NCBI GenBank assembly: GCA_022432975.1
Contig: CM039514.1
Location: 5,873,519 to 5,937,518, forward strand
Reading direction: 5' to 3'
DNA: 64,000 nt
From: Begonia masoniana
Lineage: Eukaryota > Streptophyta > Magnoliopsida > Cucurbitales > Begoniaceae
In this document: positions 12,001 to 23,084 of the stretch, piece by piece
Layout: each line of letters begins with the position of its first letter
Numbering within the stretch: the first letter of the stretch is position 1
Notes under the pieces: model-generated
Database searches by the model: none
What the model saw: only the letters and a program-made list of their open reading frames with translations
What the model was told of the DNA's origin: nothing
Position numbers and translations under genes: made by a program

Positions 12001-12622
12001 AACCAAACAAACACGCAAACATACAAACAATATTAAAATATTCAAATCAAGCAAAAAGAATAGGAAGAAAAGCTATACGAAAGCATTAAGTCAAGATGCA
12101 TTCCTTCCTCCAATTATGAAAGAAAATAACTTCGCATTTGCTGCACTGCATATCAGAGAGCAATTGGCTGCATCATCGACCCACTTCAAATGTTCCAAAG
12201 ACAGTAGTTACATTTGTTAGTACCATATAACATGATTTTGACAAAGAAAAACATCCTTTATTCAACAAGATTTTAAGAAAACTTGTCCAAAGAAAACAAG
12301 ACAACGTTCATGGAAGTGTATAAACTCAGGGTGGAAGTCTAAGATGTAAGAAACTAAAAATTATATGAAATGTGGTTTGTGAAATAATGTCACATACTGG
12401 TGTTGAACCAAGGGGGTTGACCCCATTTGTGGCTGCGCCACATTCCCAATAGCAAAAATCCCACCGCCATTTATACTATCCAGACAATGCGCAAACATCT
12501 TTCTCACTGCTCCAGATGCAGCTAATTGTGATAACATGGATGAATTTGATTGTCCAAAACCGATAATTCCATCGAGTGCTTCAGATGATGTGCCTAACTC
12601 TCCAGATTGTCTTGCCGCACAC
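9058..12622 (-). pseudogene. Aspartic protease (A1 family, plant AP36/AP39-like), copy 1: lacks exons 1-3, shifted C-terminus
   Basis: Only the 3' exons exist: about 12622-12400 (QSGELGTSSEALDGIIGFGQ), 11899-11740 (second catalytic motif DSGTTLAYLPEV), about 11670-11598, 10200-10110 (DDGFPVVKFHF), two exons in 9760-9530 (DNVWCVGWQNSGAQS and LVFYNLENQTIGWTEYN), and the last exon ending at TGA 9058-9060. The first catalytic motif DTGSD and the signal peptide are missing because homology to copy 2 stops at about 12907. The last exon carries 14 bases absent from copy 2, which end the protein at ENLT before the hydrophobic tail. A conserved Cys-Gly-Ala at the start of exon 4 reads Cys-Ala-Ala here. 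Together these make a functional product unlikely. If contig A ended artificially, only the 14-base change would be a real lesion. Confidence 0.88.
10943..11475. repeat. Intronic pair of 300-bp-spaced repeats, copy 1
   Basis: Two related units start at 10943 and 11243, each opening TGTAATGTTCT and closing with a CTTCACAT...GTTGTCACAA stretch. They share a block around GAGATTGTGCACC. The spacing is exactly 300 bp. They lie in the protease intron between exons 6 and 7. The pair recurs in copy 2 at about 31780-32310. Origin unknown; a short LTR-like or MITE-like element duplicated in tandem is possible. Confidence 0.75.
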
Positions 12623-12907
12623 CTGGTTTGGGAAGTTGTATACAAAGAAACATCATGTAAAAAGAGAGGAATCTGTATTATTTAAAATAAAGCATAAAAA
12701 AAAAGAATGTGCAATGATATTGTCCCCAAAGAAAGGAAATCGATAACAAACAAGCACGAAAACAAACTCTCAAATACGTACAAACCATAAAATTTATATA
12801 GTAAATATAGCATCAATGTCAGTAAGCATGAAACCTGCAAGCTATCATAATCTTCTGAACTAATAGACTCGTGAAATATTAATAGGCTGTGGACAATATA
12901 CAAGCAT

Positions 12908-13115
12908 CGTTTGATGAGTCGGCCCATTTTCTACCAGTTAAGATGACATATTCCATGGATCAATTTGCGAAGCTTTATGTTCAAGAGATTGTCAGGCTAA
13001 CAAAGGGTTTCCGTTTCGATTGTCGTCTGACGAGATCCGAGGTTTACTTCGCGATTTTGAAAAAGTCTGCATAAAGCTATGGGAAATTTCAACTAAATTT
13101 CAGTTACAGCGTTCA
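12908..13115 (+). mobile_element. Ty3/gypsy integrase fragment
   Basis: Plus-strand translation gives ESAHFLPVKMTYSMDQFAKL then YVQEIVRL, the well-known core of plant Ty3/gypsy integrase just after the first catalytic Asp. After this the frame shifts; CGTTTCGATTGTCG followed by a damaged SDRDPRF-type motif is still visible. It begins exactly where the duplicated block stops, so it marks an insertion, a rearrangement or a misjoin. Confidence 0.85.
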
Positions 13116-13139
13116 TCTTAGACGAGGACAGACAGGAAA

Positions 13140-13571
13140 GAACGAATCGCTCGGTAATCACCCCACATTTCTCGTGCTGTAAAGATGAGCCACATTGCCC
13201 AATTGTGTTTCCATATTCTTCATTGATGCAACCAAGTTCTGCAAGATCACGTCTGTCTTAGCAGCATATTCTCTGACAAAGCTTTCTGATTGCTCTTGAT
13301 GCATTGAATTATGAGTTGGTTGTGAGAAACCTTGATTGTAATTTTTAACTGGTCTGGTTGGTGCTGTAGCATTCGCTTGCTGTGAATTCCATTGAAAATT
13401 TGGATGTTGTTTTCCAGCTAGGATTGTATGTCTGCGAATAAGGGTTATGTTCTATTATATCCGACATAATTGGCAGATTCTAGGTTAGTGGGGCATGAGT
13501 TGTCATCGTGATTCTCTCCATAAAAAATGCCAGGAAACTTCCTTTGGTATTGGCTTCGGTGGTTTGTTCAT
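13140..13571 (-). mobile_element. Ty3/gypsy gag fragment (Athila-like), truncated at gap
   Basis: On the minus strand the frames show SCPTNLES and NYVG, NPYSQTYNPSW, HPNFQWNSQQANA, and ILQNLVASMKNMETQLGN. These resemble the zinc-knuckle and post-knuckle region of Athila/Tat-type gag. Frame changes separate the pieces. Its orientation is opposite to the integrase fragment next to it, so the two do not come from one intact element. It runs into the N gap. Confidence 0.7.
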
Positions 13572-13671
13572 NNNNNNNNNNNNNNNNNNNNNNNNNNNNN
13601 NNNNNNNNNNNNNNNNNNNNNNNNNNNNNNNNNNNNNNNNNNNNNNNNNNNNNNNNNNNNNNNNNNNNNNN
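13572..13671. other. Assembly gap (100 N)
   Basis: Exactly 100 N, the conventional placeholder for a gap of unknown size. It joins contig A (ending in gypsy sequence) to contig B. Confidence 0.99.
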
Positions 13672-14519
13672 GATATACACAATGGGGCAGTAAATTTCAA
13701 CCAGTTTTAATCCTGAAACAACTCGAGGAGTTTAGTTGGAAAAACCAGAGGAAAGATTCTCACAGAACCGACAATGGTAAATGCACCGACGAACCCAAAA
13801 CGCAGATTGATACCCACGAGATAACGACGAGAAAAATTAGAGATTAAGCAAAAAAGGACACTGATTTTGCGAACAGACAGAGGAAGAAGAAGCATGATCT
13901 TAGCTGCAAACATCAACTCATCATCCTCTAAACACCACGTATGTGAAGAAGAGATCTCAATTCTTTTCCATAAAAACTGAAAAGACAACAAGAAAACAAA
14001 TTCTTCCGTGATTAAATACAATTATGGCCAAAGACGTTCAATACAAAATCATTTCTGTGATTCTTAAGCTGCTACTGTCTGCTCATCGTCTTTGAGAGAA
14101 GTAGAGATGTCAAGCTCGATGGAAGAAATCGAGGGAGGAGAGAGTAGAGTCAAGTCTCAAGTCTGCGGGGAAACGTCCTCTATGTGTTCGACAAAGCCTC
14201 AACAAACCTGTATCACCTTGGTCACAGAACGATAATAATGATTACTCTTTTTAAGGATTATAGATGAGAATTTGTTTTACGGATAAACACAAAATCCATG
14301 AAAGCTTATTTATTTGTGTAAAATCTGCTCGGAACTGTTTGAGAGATTGATTGTTGGATAATCGGTGGGAGTTTTCTTCGCTGCCATGAACGACTATTTT
14401 GAAATTAACTAGTTTTTTATAATTATAAGTAAGTACTATGCAGACAGGAAAATAGGGGGACATTCTGGATTAGTGATAAAATCAGCATTTCTTCTTTTTT
14501 CTTTCTTCGAAGAAGTGGG
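13672..14519. other. Unassigned start of contig B
   Basis: AT-rich sequence. A minus-strand ORF up to 14021 (with NLRFGFVGAFTIVGSV) could be a first exon cut by the gap, but I recognise no family. Nothing else is supported. Confidence 0.4.
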
Positions 14520-16428
14520 TTACTCCCGTCGCCACGAGCACCATTCCGTCGCCACCTATTCTTTGTCATCGTGAGTTCACACCTTCACCTCCATCCATGC
14601 AACATAAACAGTAACCTAATGCTTAGTAAGAGGCTCCTATATTAATTTAAAACCATTTTGCTTAACATATGCATTTTCTTTCTACAGTTTCATCGTACTT
14701 AATCGTTTCGTTTCAGTTTATAATCGTTTCGACTCCATGTTCTTTTCGTTTCTATCGGACGTCCGCTATAATCCTCTACCATGGGTGCATTATTTCTTCG
14801 CCATCTCTAGAAGACGTTCCACATATAAATCTTTATCTGAAGGGTGAACCACTTCCCTCAATATCATACATTTTCGGGACTTTCCAACAACTTTTACCAT
14901 CTGCGAGGGTGAACCCTTCCCTCAGACACTATCACCTTTTCGTTTTACCTCGTTGTCGTTTCTACTTAAATCGTGAATCATATCTAAACACATTTTCGTA
15001 CCTTTTCTTTTAAAACATGATGCATGATAAATCTATGTACGACATATTCAAAACATATCATCAAACAATTCCTACGTACATGGACATATCTAGTCGGTAA
15101 CGAACTTCACAACAGACTAACATCTAATCTACACGAACTCATTAATCCCACATCAGAATCCTCCATCAAAACAGAAAATCTAACGTTGACACGATGTAGG
15201 GGCCTTAGGCCGGAACCTACATTCCATTACCTGCGTCCTGGCTATGTCGAGGCACCGTCCTTGAAGATCTTGGCTCCTAAGGCTTTATAGCACGTCTTAG
15301 TATTATCAAATCATCCATCAAAGCTAACGAAATCCCGCGCGAAGACATTTCTTCAAAAACTCCTAACGCATTTCCGACTTCGGGCATAACTAGACTCTTA
15401 TTTTTCTGAAAACATCTCAAATTACTATTTCTAGCCTAATCCACCTAAAACTAATAAATGGACCACTATTGGGGTTCGGTAAAAACCGACCCAAAACTTC
15501 AAACGCGCGTAACTTTTGCGTCGGTTATCGTAATCGAACGATTCAGCGTCCACGACTCCACGAGATATCATTTTTAATCGGCCAAAAAGAGAATTTAAAA
15601 ACAAACGGAGCCTGTAGCTAGGTCATTTATTCAAAATCCGACTGCCCCGAATCCGTAAATTTTCCCTTTTTTTTTTTCGATTTTTCATCATATTCCATCA
15701 ATCTCTTCACCAAGCGATCACATATACACTCATTAACAATATCTAACCAAAATCGACGCTACATCATCCAAACCGAGTGCCTAATCGGCCTCACTGATTT
15801 GCCGCTCCAATTGAGCAATCCACTGGCCAGCACACCTAGTCGGCCCAATATCTGGCAATCAGAAGCCAAAACCAACCCAAAACGGCCGGTGATCGGAGCT
15901 CAAATCGCTCGCCACCCTCGGCATAAACGAACAAACATGGCCACAAATGCTTACCGTTCGGTTTTGTGGCGCGAGGGATGGACCCCGAAGCCTCAACGTC
16001 ACCTCGTCTGGCCCGAAAGGTTCGGAACCGCCGGCGTTCGTCGATCGTTGCCCTCAACTCTTCTCCCCTGCGCGCTGTCTCGGCCTTCGCGTTCGGGCTG
16101 GAGCTCGAACATAGAATGGCCTTCGGCCATTCTGTTGTTTTTGTTATCTTAGTATTATTATTTATTATTACTAATATAATAATAATAAAACAATACTACA
16201 ACTAATCATAATTCATCCTCATTTATTCGTTTTTGGCCGCTCCTGGAAATTCCGTTAATCCCGTTCTTACTCATGATCCACGGCTTAATCTCACTGGAAG
16301 TGCCGAATCTAAATTATTAACCAATTAGGTTTACCAAATTATCCTTTTATTTTAAATACGTCAAAATTATTTATTGTTCTTTTATTTTCTCCTCCAAATT
16401 TTCCCTTTTAAAAATTCTCGGCGTTACA
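14520..16428 (-). repeat. 3' LTR remnant of the gypsy element
   Basis: On the minus strand it starts TGTAACGCC right after a purine tract (GGAGGGAAGGA) at 16429-16440. Its distal part (14520-14770) matches 20440-20667 with many small indels. The true 3' end of the LTR is missing on the left. Confidence 0.6.
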
Positions 16429-19400
16429 TCCTTCCCTCCGTAAATTGGAATTTGTCCCCAATTTTGCTTAGCACTCCCTTATTTCCTCCAACTCACTCTC
16501 CACTCTAGTTTTCCCCTCGAATTGAATTCAATTACTTCCCTCTTTCTCATACACATCATCTAACTCATCACATCAATCGAAGTTTCTTTTTCTTACTTAA
16601 TACAAGGCCTAGGTACATAGCCTTTTCCTAATTCTTCTCACTTCCAATCCTCCTATACCTTCCCATCAAATTTTTACTCCATCACTCGCACCCATACACC
16701 ATGACATTGGCAACTTACGTTCCATTAGTCACTCTAATCAAACCTAGTACTCAGGCTCTAAAAATACTTAAATTACCCCCTGCCTCTTTCAAAGTCTCTC
16801 TAAGTCTTTATAAATCATGTCCACACGCCTCCCGTTGTCCCTACTTGTGCCTCGGTTTTCATCAATCACTAACAAATTCTTACGACTGAACAAAGTCGTT
16901 AAACTATGCCCCCAACACCTTAAAGGGTGGCATACGTAATTGACGTAACTTAACGAGTCAAGCATTTTCGATTCTACCCCTCCTATCTAACGCTCACTTC
17001 AAGCCCCTCATACAGTCTTTGTAACTCTTCCTTCCTTCCGTCCAAGATGCTCCTAATTTCTTTAGCTGCGATCTTCTTCGTGACACTTAAGCTTATCATT
17101 CTTAACCTTAGCCATTGACAAAATCAGGGGCTCCGACTTCGGTACATAAGGGTAGCCGTTGAGATTTTCCTAATTTAATCTTCTCTCGATTACTTTGAAC
17201 TTATTTGTGCAATTTTCTCGTCCTCCTCGTCCGTTGACCCTTAATCCTATACATCCGCACGACACTAAACATTCGAGCAAAATTTCATCTAAACCTTTAT
17301 TCTTTTAAGATAATTCCTAACTTATTCTTAATATCACACTAGGACTTCCTCAAAGTACGACCTATCTACTACGTTGTCATTTCTTCTAGTCGGTTCATAA
17401 TGTTCTCCTTGCTCTTCCACAATAATTCATCATCTAGTTCTTCACAATATTCTCTAACCATTTTCTTGTTAACAAACTTGTTGTAGGTAGACATACAACC
17501 TTAATCTATATCTTCTAAAGTTCTTAAATCTTATTCTTTCTATTTTCTCCCCAAAATTTTAGAAGCATCCTACCTGTAATGTAGCTAAGCATGGGCCATG
17601 ACCTCTACTACAAGCTCTATTTTATTCTCAAGGTCTCTAGGCAAACACAAAGTTCTCTATTCACTTCCTTAAAATTCTCACATGAATCGGCTTGACTTTC
17701 ATTCCTTATAGCTAGCTTTCTAACTCACCCTAATTTGATTGGTCCCCACCTAACTCTTCATTACGATCCACCTCATCGAGTCCTTTAAACACTAAGTTCC
17801 TCACTTCCAGCTGGAGTTATATTCCGCATGTCGGGTTTCTTAACTTAAACGATATACCTATAGACTCTTTCTTAACTCCGGCGTTCATAACTCCAGGAAT
17901 CGAAAATCTTTATCCTTGTATATTTCCTATGATGTTGATACTTACCCTTGTCATTCACCAGCTCCTCTAATTTGAACGATTTGTACTGGACCTCTAAACT
18001 TGACGTTCAATCTAAGGTGCTAACCCTTCTTCAAAATTCTGCTACCCTCGTAGGCATTTCAATAATTTCTAACTCTCGCACTTTGCCTTATATCCCTAGG
18101 TGAGCAGCATCTATGCCTAACACATCCTTCTATTATCGTCACTCTTAAACTTTACTATCTTCTTTTCTCTTTAGGTGGCGGATCATCATCTTTTCCACGG
18201 AATCAATATATTGTCCTTCGTTGCTTAGTCCTGTAGGATGGTCCCTATCTCCTAGAGAACAAGCCAAAGTATATAACTGGGAGGATCATCTATCGTATAA
18301 CTTGATCCTGTATGTCCGCTCTAATTTTATTAACTTACTAACCTCACTTAGATCTCAATATTTTCCCTTCATCAAATTGTCTATTAAACCCCTATGTAAC
18401 CACCCTAACTATAATATCCTAGACTTCGTATCGATCAATCGCATGCTGTCTTTGTAAAAGTGCAACACGTCCATCCCTCTCTCGATAGTTTACTAAGTTA
18501 AACTCTCGAAAACGTCTTCATCTAAATAACTCCCAACTTAGCTTCGAGGTCACAAGATACACGAGTTTCTATCTAAACTCTACTTTCTACTCTTTACTAC
18601 TGTACCTTTTTAAAAAAAAAAAACAACTTCTTACTTGCGTCCTCTTTTTCACTTAGGATGTACTAGTGGTATCACAAGGTCAGTTACCTATCGTAATGCC
18701 TAACTTATTTCTCTCCAAAGTTTACGTCCGCTTGCATTAATCTATCATCATTTTTAGCTTGTTTACCTAGTAACTCTCCACTATATTTTTTGTCCATCCC
18801 TTTGTTTACCTTCTATCTCTATTTTACACATCTATTATTAAGTTTCTTACTCTAAATTACAACCGCTATTTTAATGTTTCTTCATTCGATAGATTACCGA
18901 AATAAAATCATACCTGAACCACCTTGGTTGAGCAGCTCCCTATCTTCGGTTATAGCAATTGGGGGTCCTTGGGGACCCCTCGGTAGCTCTGTGCTCTGCT
19001 GGCCCTAGAATCCCTGGCTCTGGGACCCCTTCTATCGCACCTAAAACATCGTCCGATACAATTTCACCTTCCCGAAATGACACTATTCCGACATGTATGG
19101 CACGAAGGGCTTGACGAGCTCCTCGTGGTCGTTTTCTCCTATCCTGCACTTCGAGAATCGGGGTTGCCTCTTATGTCCCTCGCTGGTGGTGGCTTTCATC
19201 ATCGACTGGGTCGACGGAAATCACCGGGAGGTACCCCTCAACTGGATCGTCATCTACAATCATGTTCCACCAAACTTGTAGGTTGAAATTGCTTAGTTTT
19301 GTTCTCCTATCCCGTTCCATGAAACGACGACCCTCGTCCTCACCATTCCATCACGGTTTGAGTAATCTCTATCTGTTCGGATTGTCCAGTGCACTACGTC

Positions 19401-19595
19401 TATAGCTGACTAATTAATTCCTTCTCCCGGCTGTCTAGGTGCTTTCGGATCTTTCTTGTTCCTGGCACCATTACAACACAGACAAAACATAATAACATTC
19501 TTGATCCGACGTAACTTGAAATACTTACAGTCATGGAGAGTCCGCGTGCGGCTGTGTGTATTTGCAATCATTTCACTGAACTACGCTTTTTAAAA

Positions 19596-20667
19596 AACTC
19601 GTCCCTCTCTGATACACAACTGTGACGACCCCAACCCGATTAGGGCCGCCACGGGCCTTGCCGTGACATAACCTTTAATCATCATCCTATTTTTTTTTTA
19701 AAACAACATAAACACTTCCAAAACCTTACGAAACTAACCATAACGTACCTAATTTTAAACTCTCATTAACCCACTAAAGTTTTTCTTTTTATATCACTCA
19801 TAATATTTTCGACTTCTAAACCATTAAACGAAGTCTCGGATTGTTTGAATCCCTTCAAATCACTCATTCCGTCAAAACATCGTCGTCATCAAAACCGACA
19901 CTAATAGAACCGACAATTCGGACAAATTCAACATCGAACTGCGTGGATCGATCTAAAAATCGAGCGGCTCCTTACCGGTTTTAAATCCCAAACAGTTCCG
20001 GTAAAATTCTAAAATAGAAGAATTTTCTCCCATTCTAAACAATCTACTAACCACTACATATACACCAAACATCGACTCTTCATATACCTTTCTATCAAAA
20101 CATCCGATCCCATACTCCACATTTTCATGCTTCACAAACAAACCGACCCTAGACTACTAACGTAAAGTATCAACCAAAACCCAATCAAGAGCATCCTCAA
20201 CACAACATAGGCATAAGCACCAAATTTCCTAAAACATCACCAATACATACATTAACGAACATTCCAAATATAACTACTTCAAACCTATATCCACTATAAA
20301 AATTTCCTGATATTAAAATCGTTAATCTACACCCTAAAATCCATCCCTTTCTAACCAACAAAACTAACTCAGCTCCATTTCGCCACCAAAACAGTTTCGG
20401 GCACACCATCAGATCATCAATCGCAAAAACCAAAAACCACCCCCGCCACGAGCACATCCATCGACCACCTATTCCTTTGTCATCGAGTTCACACCTGGCC
20501 ACCTACATCATGCAACAAACAGTAAGCCTGAATGTGTTAGTAAGGGGATGCACTATTGAATTTAAAACATTTTGCTTACTAAGCAGTTTCTCAGTTTTAT
20601 CGGAACCTTAATCGTTCGTTTTCAGTCTTATATCGTTCTATCATACATGTTTCTTTCGAGTGACCGC
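19596..20667 (-). repeat. 5' LTR remnant and primer-binding site of the gypsy element
   Basis: The LTR's inner end is ...GGGGTCGTCACA on the minus strand at 19622, followed by TTGTGTATCAGAG, a degenerate match to the initiator-Met tRNA primer site (TGGTATCAGAG). On the right it is cut where the second PP2C copy begins, about 20668. Confidence 0.55.
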
Positions 20668-22270
20668 TCTTCTGTGGGGTGGTGTGGGGCACGGACGATG
20701 GCCATGTGGTTGCAAGGGGAAAGTGAGGGACTCTCTTCCCCTGAAAGTGAAAGCCCAGTGGGAATTCAATTCAGTGTCTGAATAAGTTTCCCAGACTCGG
20801 ATCCTAATGGCAATGGAGGACAATCCTGGATACACGAAGGAGGACTGTAGCACGCCAGTGCCGGCACCCTATTGTAGAAGCCTCCGAAGTGTTTTCGTAC
20901 ATTAAGGCATCGTTTTTAAGGCTTTAACTTATGACAGAGTAATTGAGGATGCACCCGAAAAAAAATTTTGTTATTGATTGTTCCTGTTCGGGACACGGCC
21001 GTGACTTTGGTCGCAGCAGGTTCCTGTCCTGATGATTTTGGAGAAGTGTAATTTGTTTTTTCAGATTTTTTTCTTCTTCTTTTCATTTTTTTAGTGGTTT
21101 TGTCTGTTTTTTTTTTTGTAGTGGGGGAAATCTTGTTATTGGAATGTTGGAGATTTCCATAGCTGTAATGGCTACCAGGATGAAAGACTCCCCTTGTTGT
21201 TGCAGTTCAGTTGACTGTTGATCTGAAACCAATCTTCTCCTGGTTGAGTCTCTCTTTCTCTCTCCTCTCTCTAGATTTAGTTGATAGTTTCTATTTGAGC
21301 AGGTTGAAAACTGAGAAGTAAAAATAGTATTTGCCCACATTTTTCGATCGAGATCTGGTTCAACATCACATCGATTAAACAAATCCATTGGAAAGAAATA
21401 AACATTACATCATTGCAGAGAAGTTTTGCTATTTTGGTTGTTTTATAGATTCTTTTTGTTCCCTTCGCAGGCGAAAGAAGAGAGAGCCGCAGCTGTAACG
21501 GTCGGGTCTTTGCTCTTCAGACACCAAGGTTCTCAGTATGGCTTCCGAACAGCGGACTCTCCCATCCTGCTATGGCGAGAGCTTTGGAGATTTTTGTCTC
21601 AAGGTTTTCGGTCTATATCTGTTTCCCCGAAATAACTTGTCATCGACAACCGACAAGGATTAATTCGTTTATGTCTACCGATGGGGTATTGAGATGAATT
21701 GTTTCAGGCATATATAATCAACTCGATTATATCAACTCAACAGGTAACCTTGTTCTCGATTAATAAAACTTGTAATCGGTTTGGTTGTGACAGATATTGA
21801 CGTTTATTATCGACTCAGAGAGAGAGATTGTCAGCATCAGCCCATCACGATCGACTGCACTCGAAGCTCGCAAAAAAAAAAATAGAGACAGCGTCGAGCT
21901 TGGGCGGTGTAAATATCCCACTTCCAAAGTTGATGATATGGGTGGCTGTCGTTTGCCTCTTCCTCGATTCGAACCTCGAACTCAAACCTGTCCCTAATCT
22001 TTGCCTCTAATGACAATCCAAAGAAACCTCTCCCTCCGAATCCTGTTTGCAATGGCGGAGCTCCATTAGCGGTGACCTCTCCCTACACAGTGATCGAACC
22101 GTCGGGCAAGATACGGACCTGTCCAAGAACCTTTTAGTCAAGGATGAAGATGAGACATTTGGCAGAAACAGGGACTGAGTGGTCGCTCTACAATTAGTGT
22201 TCCAGAGTAAACACGTTATTAACTCTGCCGAGATTTGGTTCCAATAAGAAGGACAAGGACTCCGTGACAC
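20668..22270 (+). pseudogene. PP2C copy 2, heavily indel-broken
   Basis: It matches copy 1 from its first base and extends further 5'. At about 20668-20790 a broken version of the PP2C N-terminal motif region is visible (CGV...GHG...GHMV, then VRDSLPLK), including the DGHG-type metal site that copy 1 lacks only because the window starts later. Later exons at about 21470 and 21790-22260 match 515-738 and 848-1312 but lose frame every few tens of bases. Differences are mostly one-base insertions or deletions rather than substitutions, which fits raw long-read error better than evolutionary decay. Treat pseudogene status as provisional. Confidence 0.75.
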
Positions 22271-23084
22271 GTAAGGAAGCTGAAGGAAGGTTTGTGCCTT
22301 ATGCTTGTTAATTCGAGATCGACCATGATCCGGACGGTTCGAGATTATGTGTTTTAACTTGTTTGATTTTGTTGTTTGTGTAGATTAATTACATTTTTGC
22401 CATAACTGTAATTGTTGAAGCTTCTATAATTTATCTCACGTTTTAGATTTTTATTTTTTCAAATAAATTCCTTTTTGTGGTGAATATCTAGTCGTTATTG
22501 ACCTCAAAAGACGGTGTGTAAGTGAGAAAACCAAACTGGTGAATTTCTTTCTGTGTTGGTTTTTTGGCAAAATACTAAAAATCGTGTAAGCATATATAGG
22601 TTTTGCTCGGGTTTGACTGAATTTGAGTTATTTTGTTATGAACCGATTCAATAATCGATCGAAGTTGTGACCGCGTATTTTCTTCGTATGCCAAACCTAA
22701 GAACATGGATTAAATGCATAAAACAGAATTGAAATCACGATTCGCTTCGCTCCATCGTCTATTGTCCACTTTTGCCGGCTCCATCAATTACTTTGATTTG
22801 GATCACAAAAAATTTTGTTCCAAAAAAGACATTAAGCTTTAAATAAATTTGAAAATTTAAAACTTTATTTTAAAACTTTTAATTCTGGTTTTCCTTATTT
22901 AAGTACTAACCGTTTTCAAAGTTAGTTTTAAATAATTTTTATTTTCACAAAATCGGGTTTTGAATTTTGATTCCCTCTCCACTCCTTTTCCTAATTCTTC
23001 TGAAGGACTCCCCTGCCTATCATATATACAGCCTACACTCGTCTGCCAACGATCTTCCTTTCTTGTTTCCATTACTTCCAAACC
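22271..23084. other. Copy-2 spacer between PP2C and helicase
   Basis: Indel-rich counterpart of 1313-2137, with the same order of AT tracts. Nothing additional seen. Confidence 0.6.

Larger units (their letters stand above)
1..12907. repeat. Segmental duplication, copy 1
   Basis: This block (PP2C, DEAH helicase, EMC2, aspartic protease 3' part) is repeated in the same order and orientation at about 20668-33735. Homology ends near 12907, where copy 1 turns into gypsy integrase sequence while copy 2 continues through the protease intron into its exon 3. The left end lies outside the window. Coding frames here are mostly open, so this copy looks like the better-quality consensus for the PP2C and helicase part. 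Confidence 0.93.
14520..20667 (-). mobile_element. Decayed Ty3/gypsy (chromovirus/Tekay-like) retrotransposon with truncated LTRs
   Basis: In minus orientation the parts are in the expected order: a 5' LTR remnant (20667 to 19622), a primer-binding-site-like ATCAGAG at about 19600, an Arg-rich gag start (KRPRGARQALRAI, about 19140-19100), a pyrimidine-rich plus strand as expected for a purine-rich coding strand, and a polypurine tract directly before TGTAACGCC at 16428 where the 3' LTR begins. That LTR continues to about 14520. The two LTR remnants overlap only in about 230-250 bp (14520-14770 against 20440-20667). The internal region is about 3.2 kb, too short for complete gag-pol, and stops saturate all frames. 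No reverse transcriptase motif could be placed. Indel-type noise probably adds to the decay. Confidence 0.6.
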
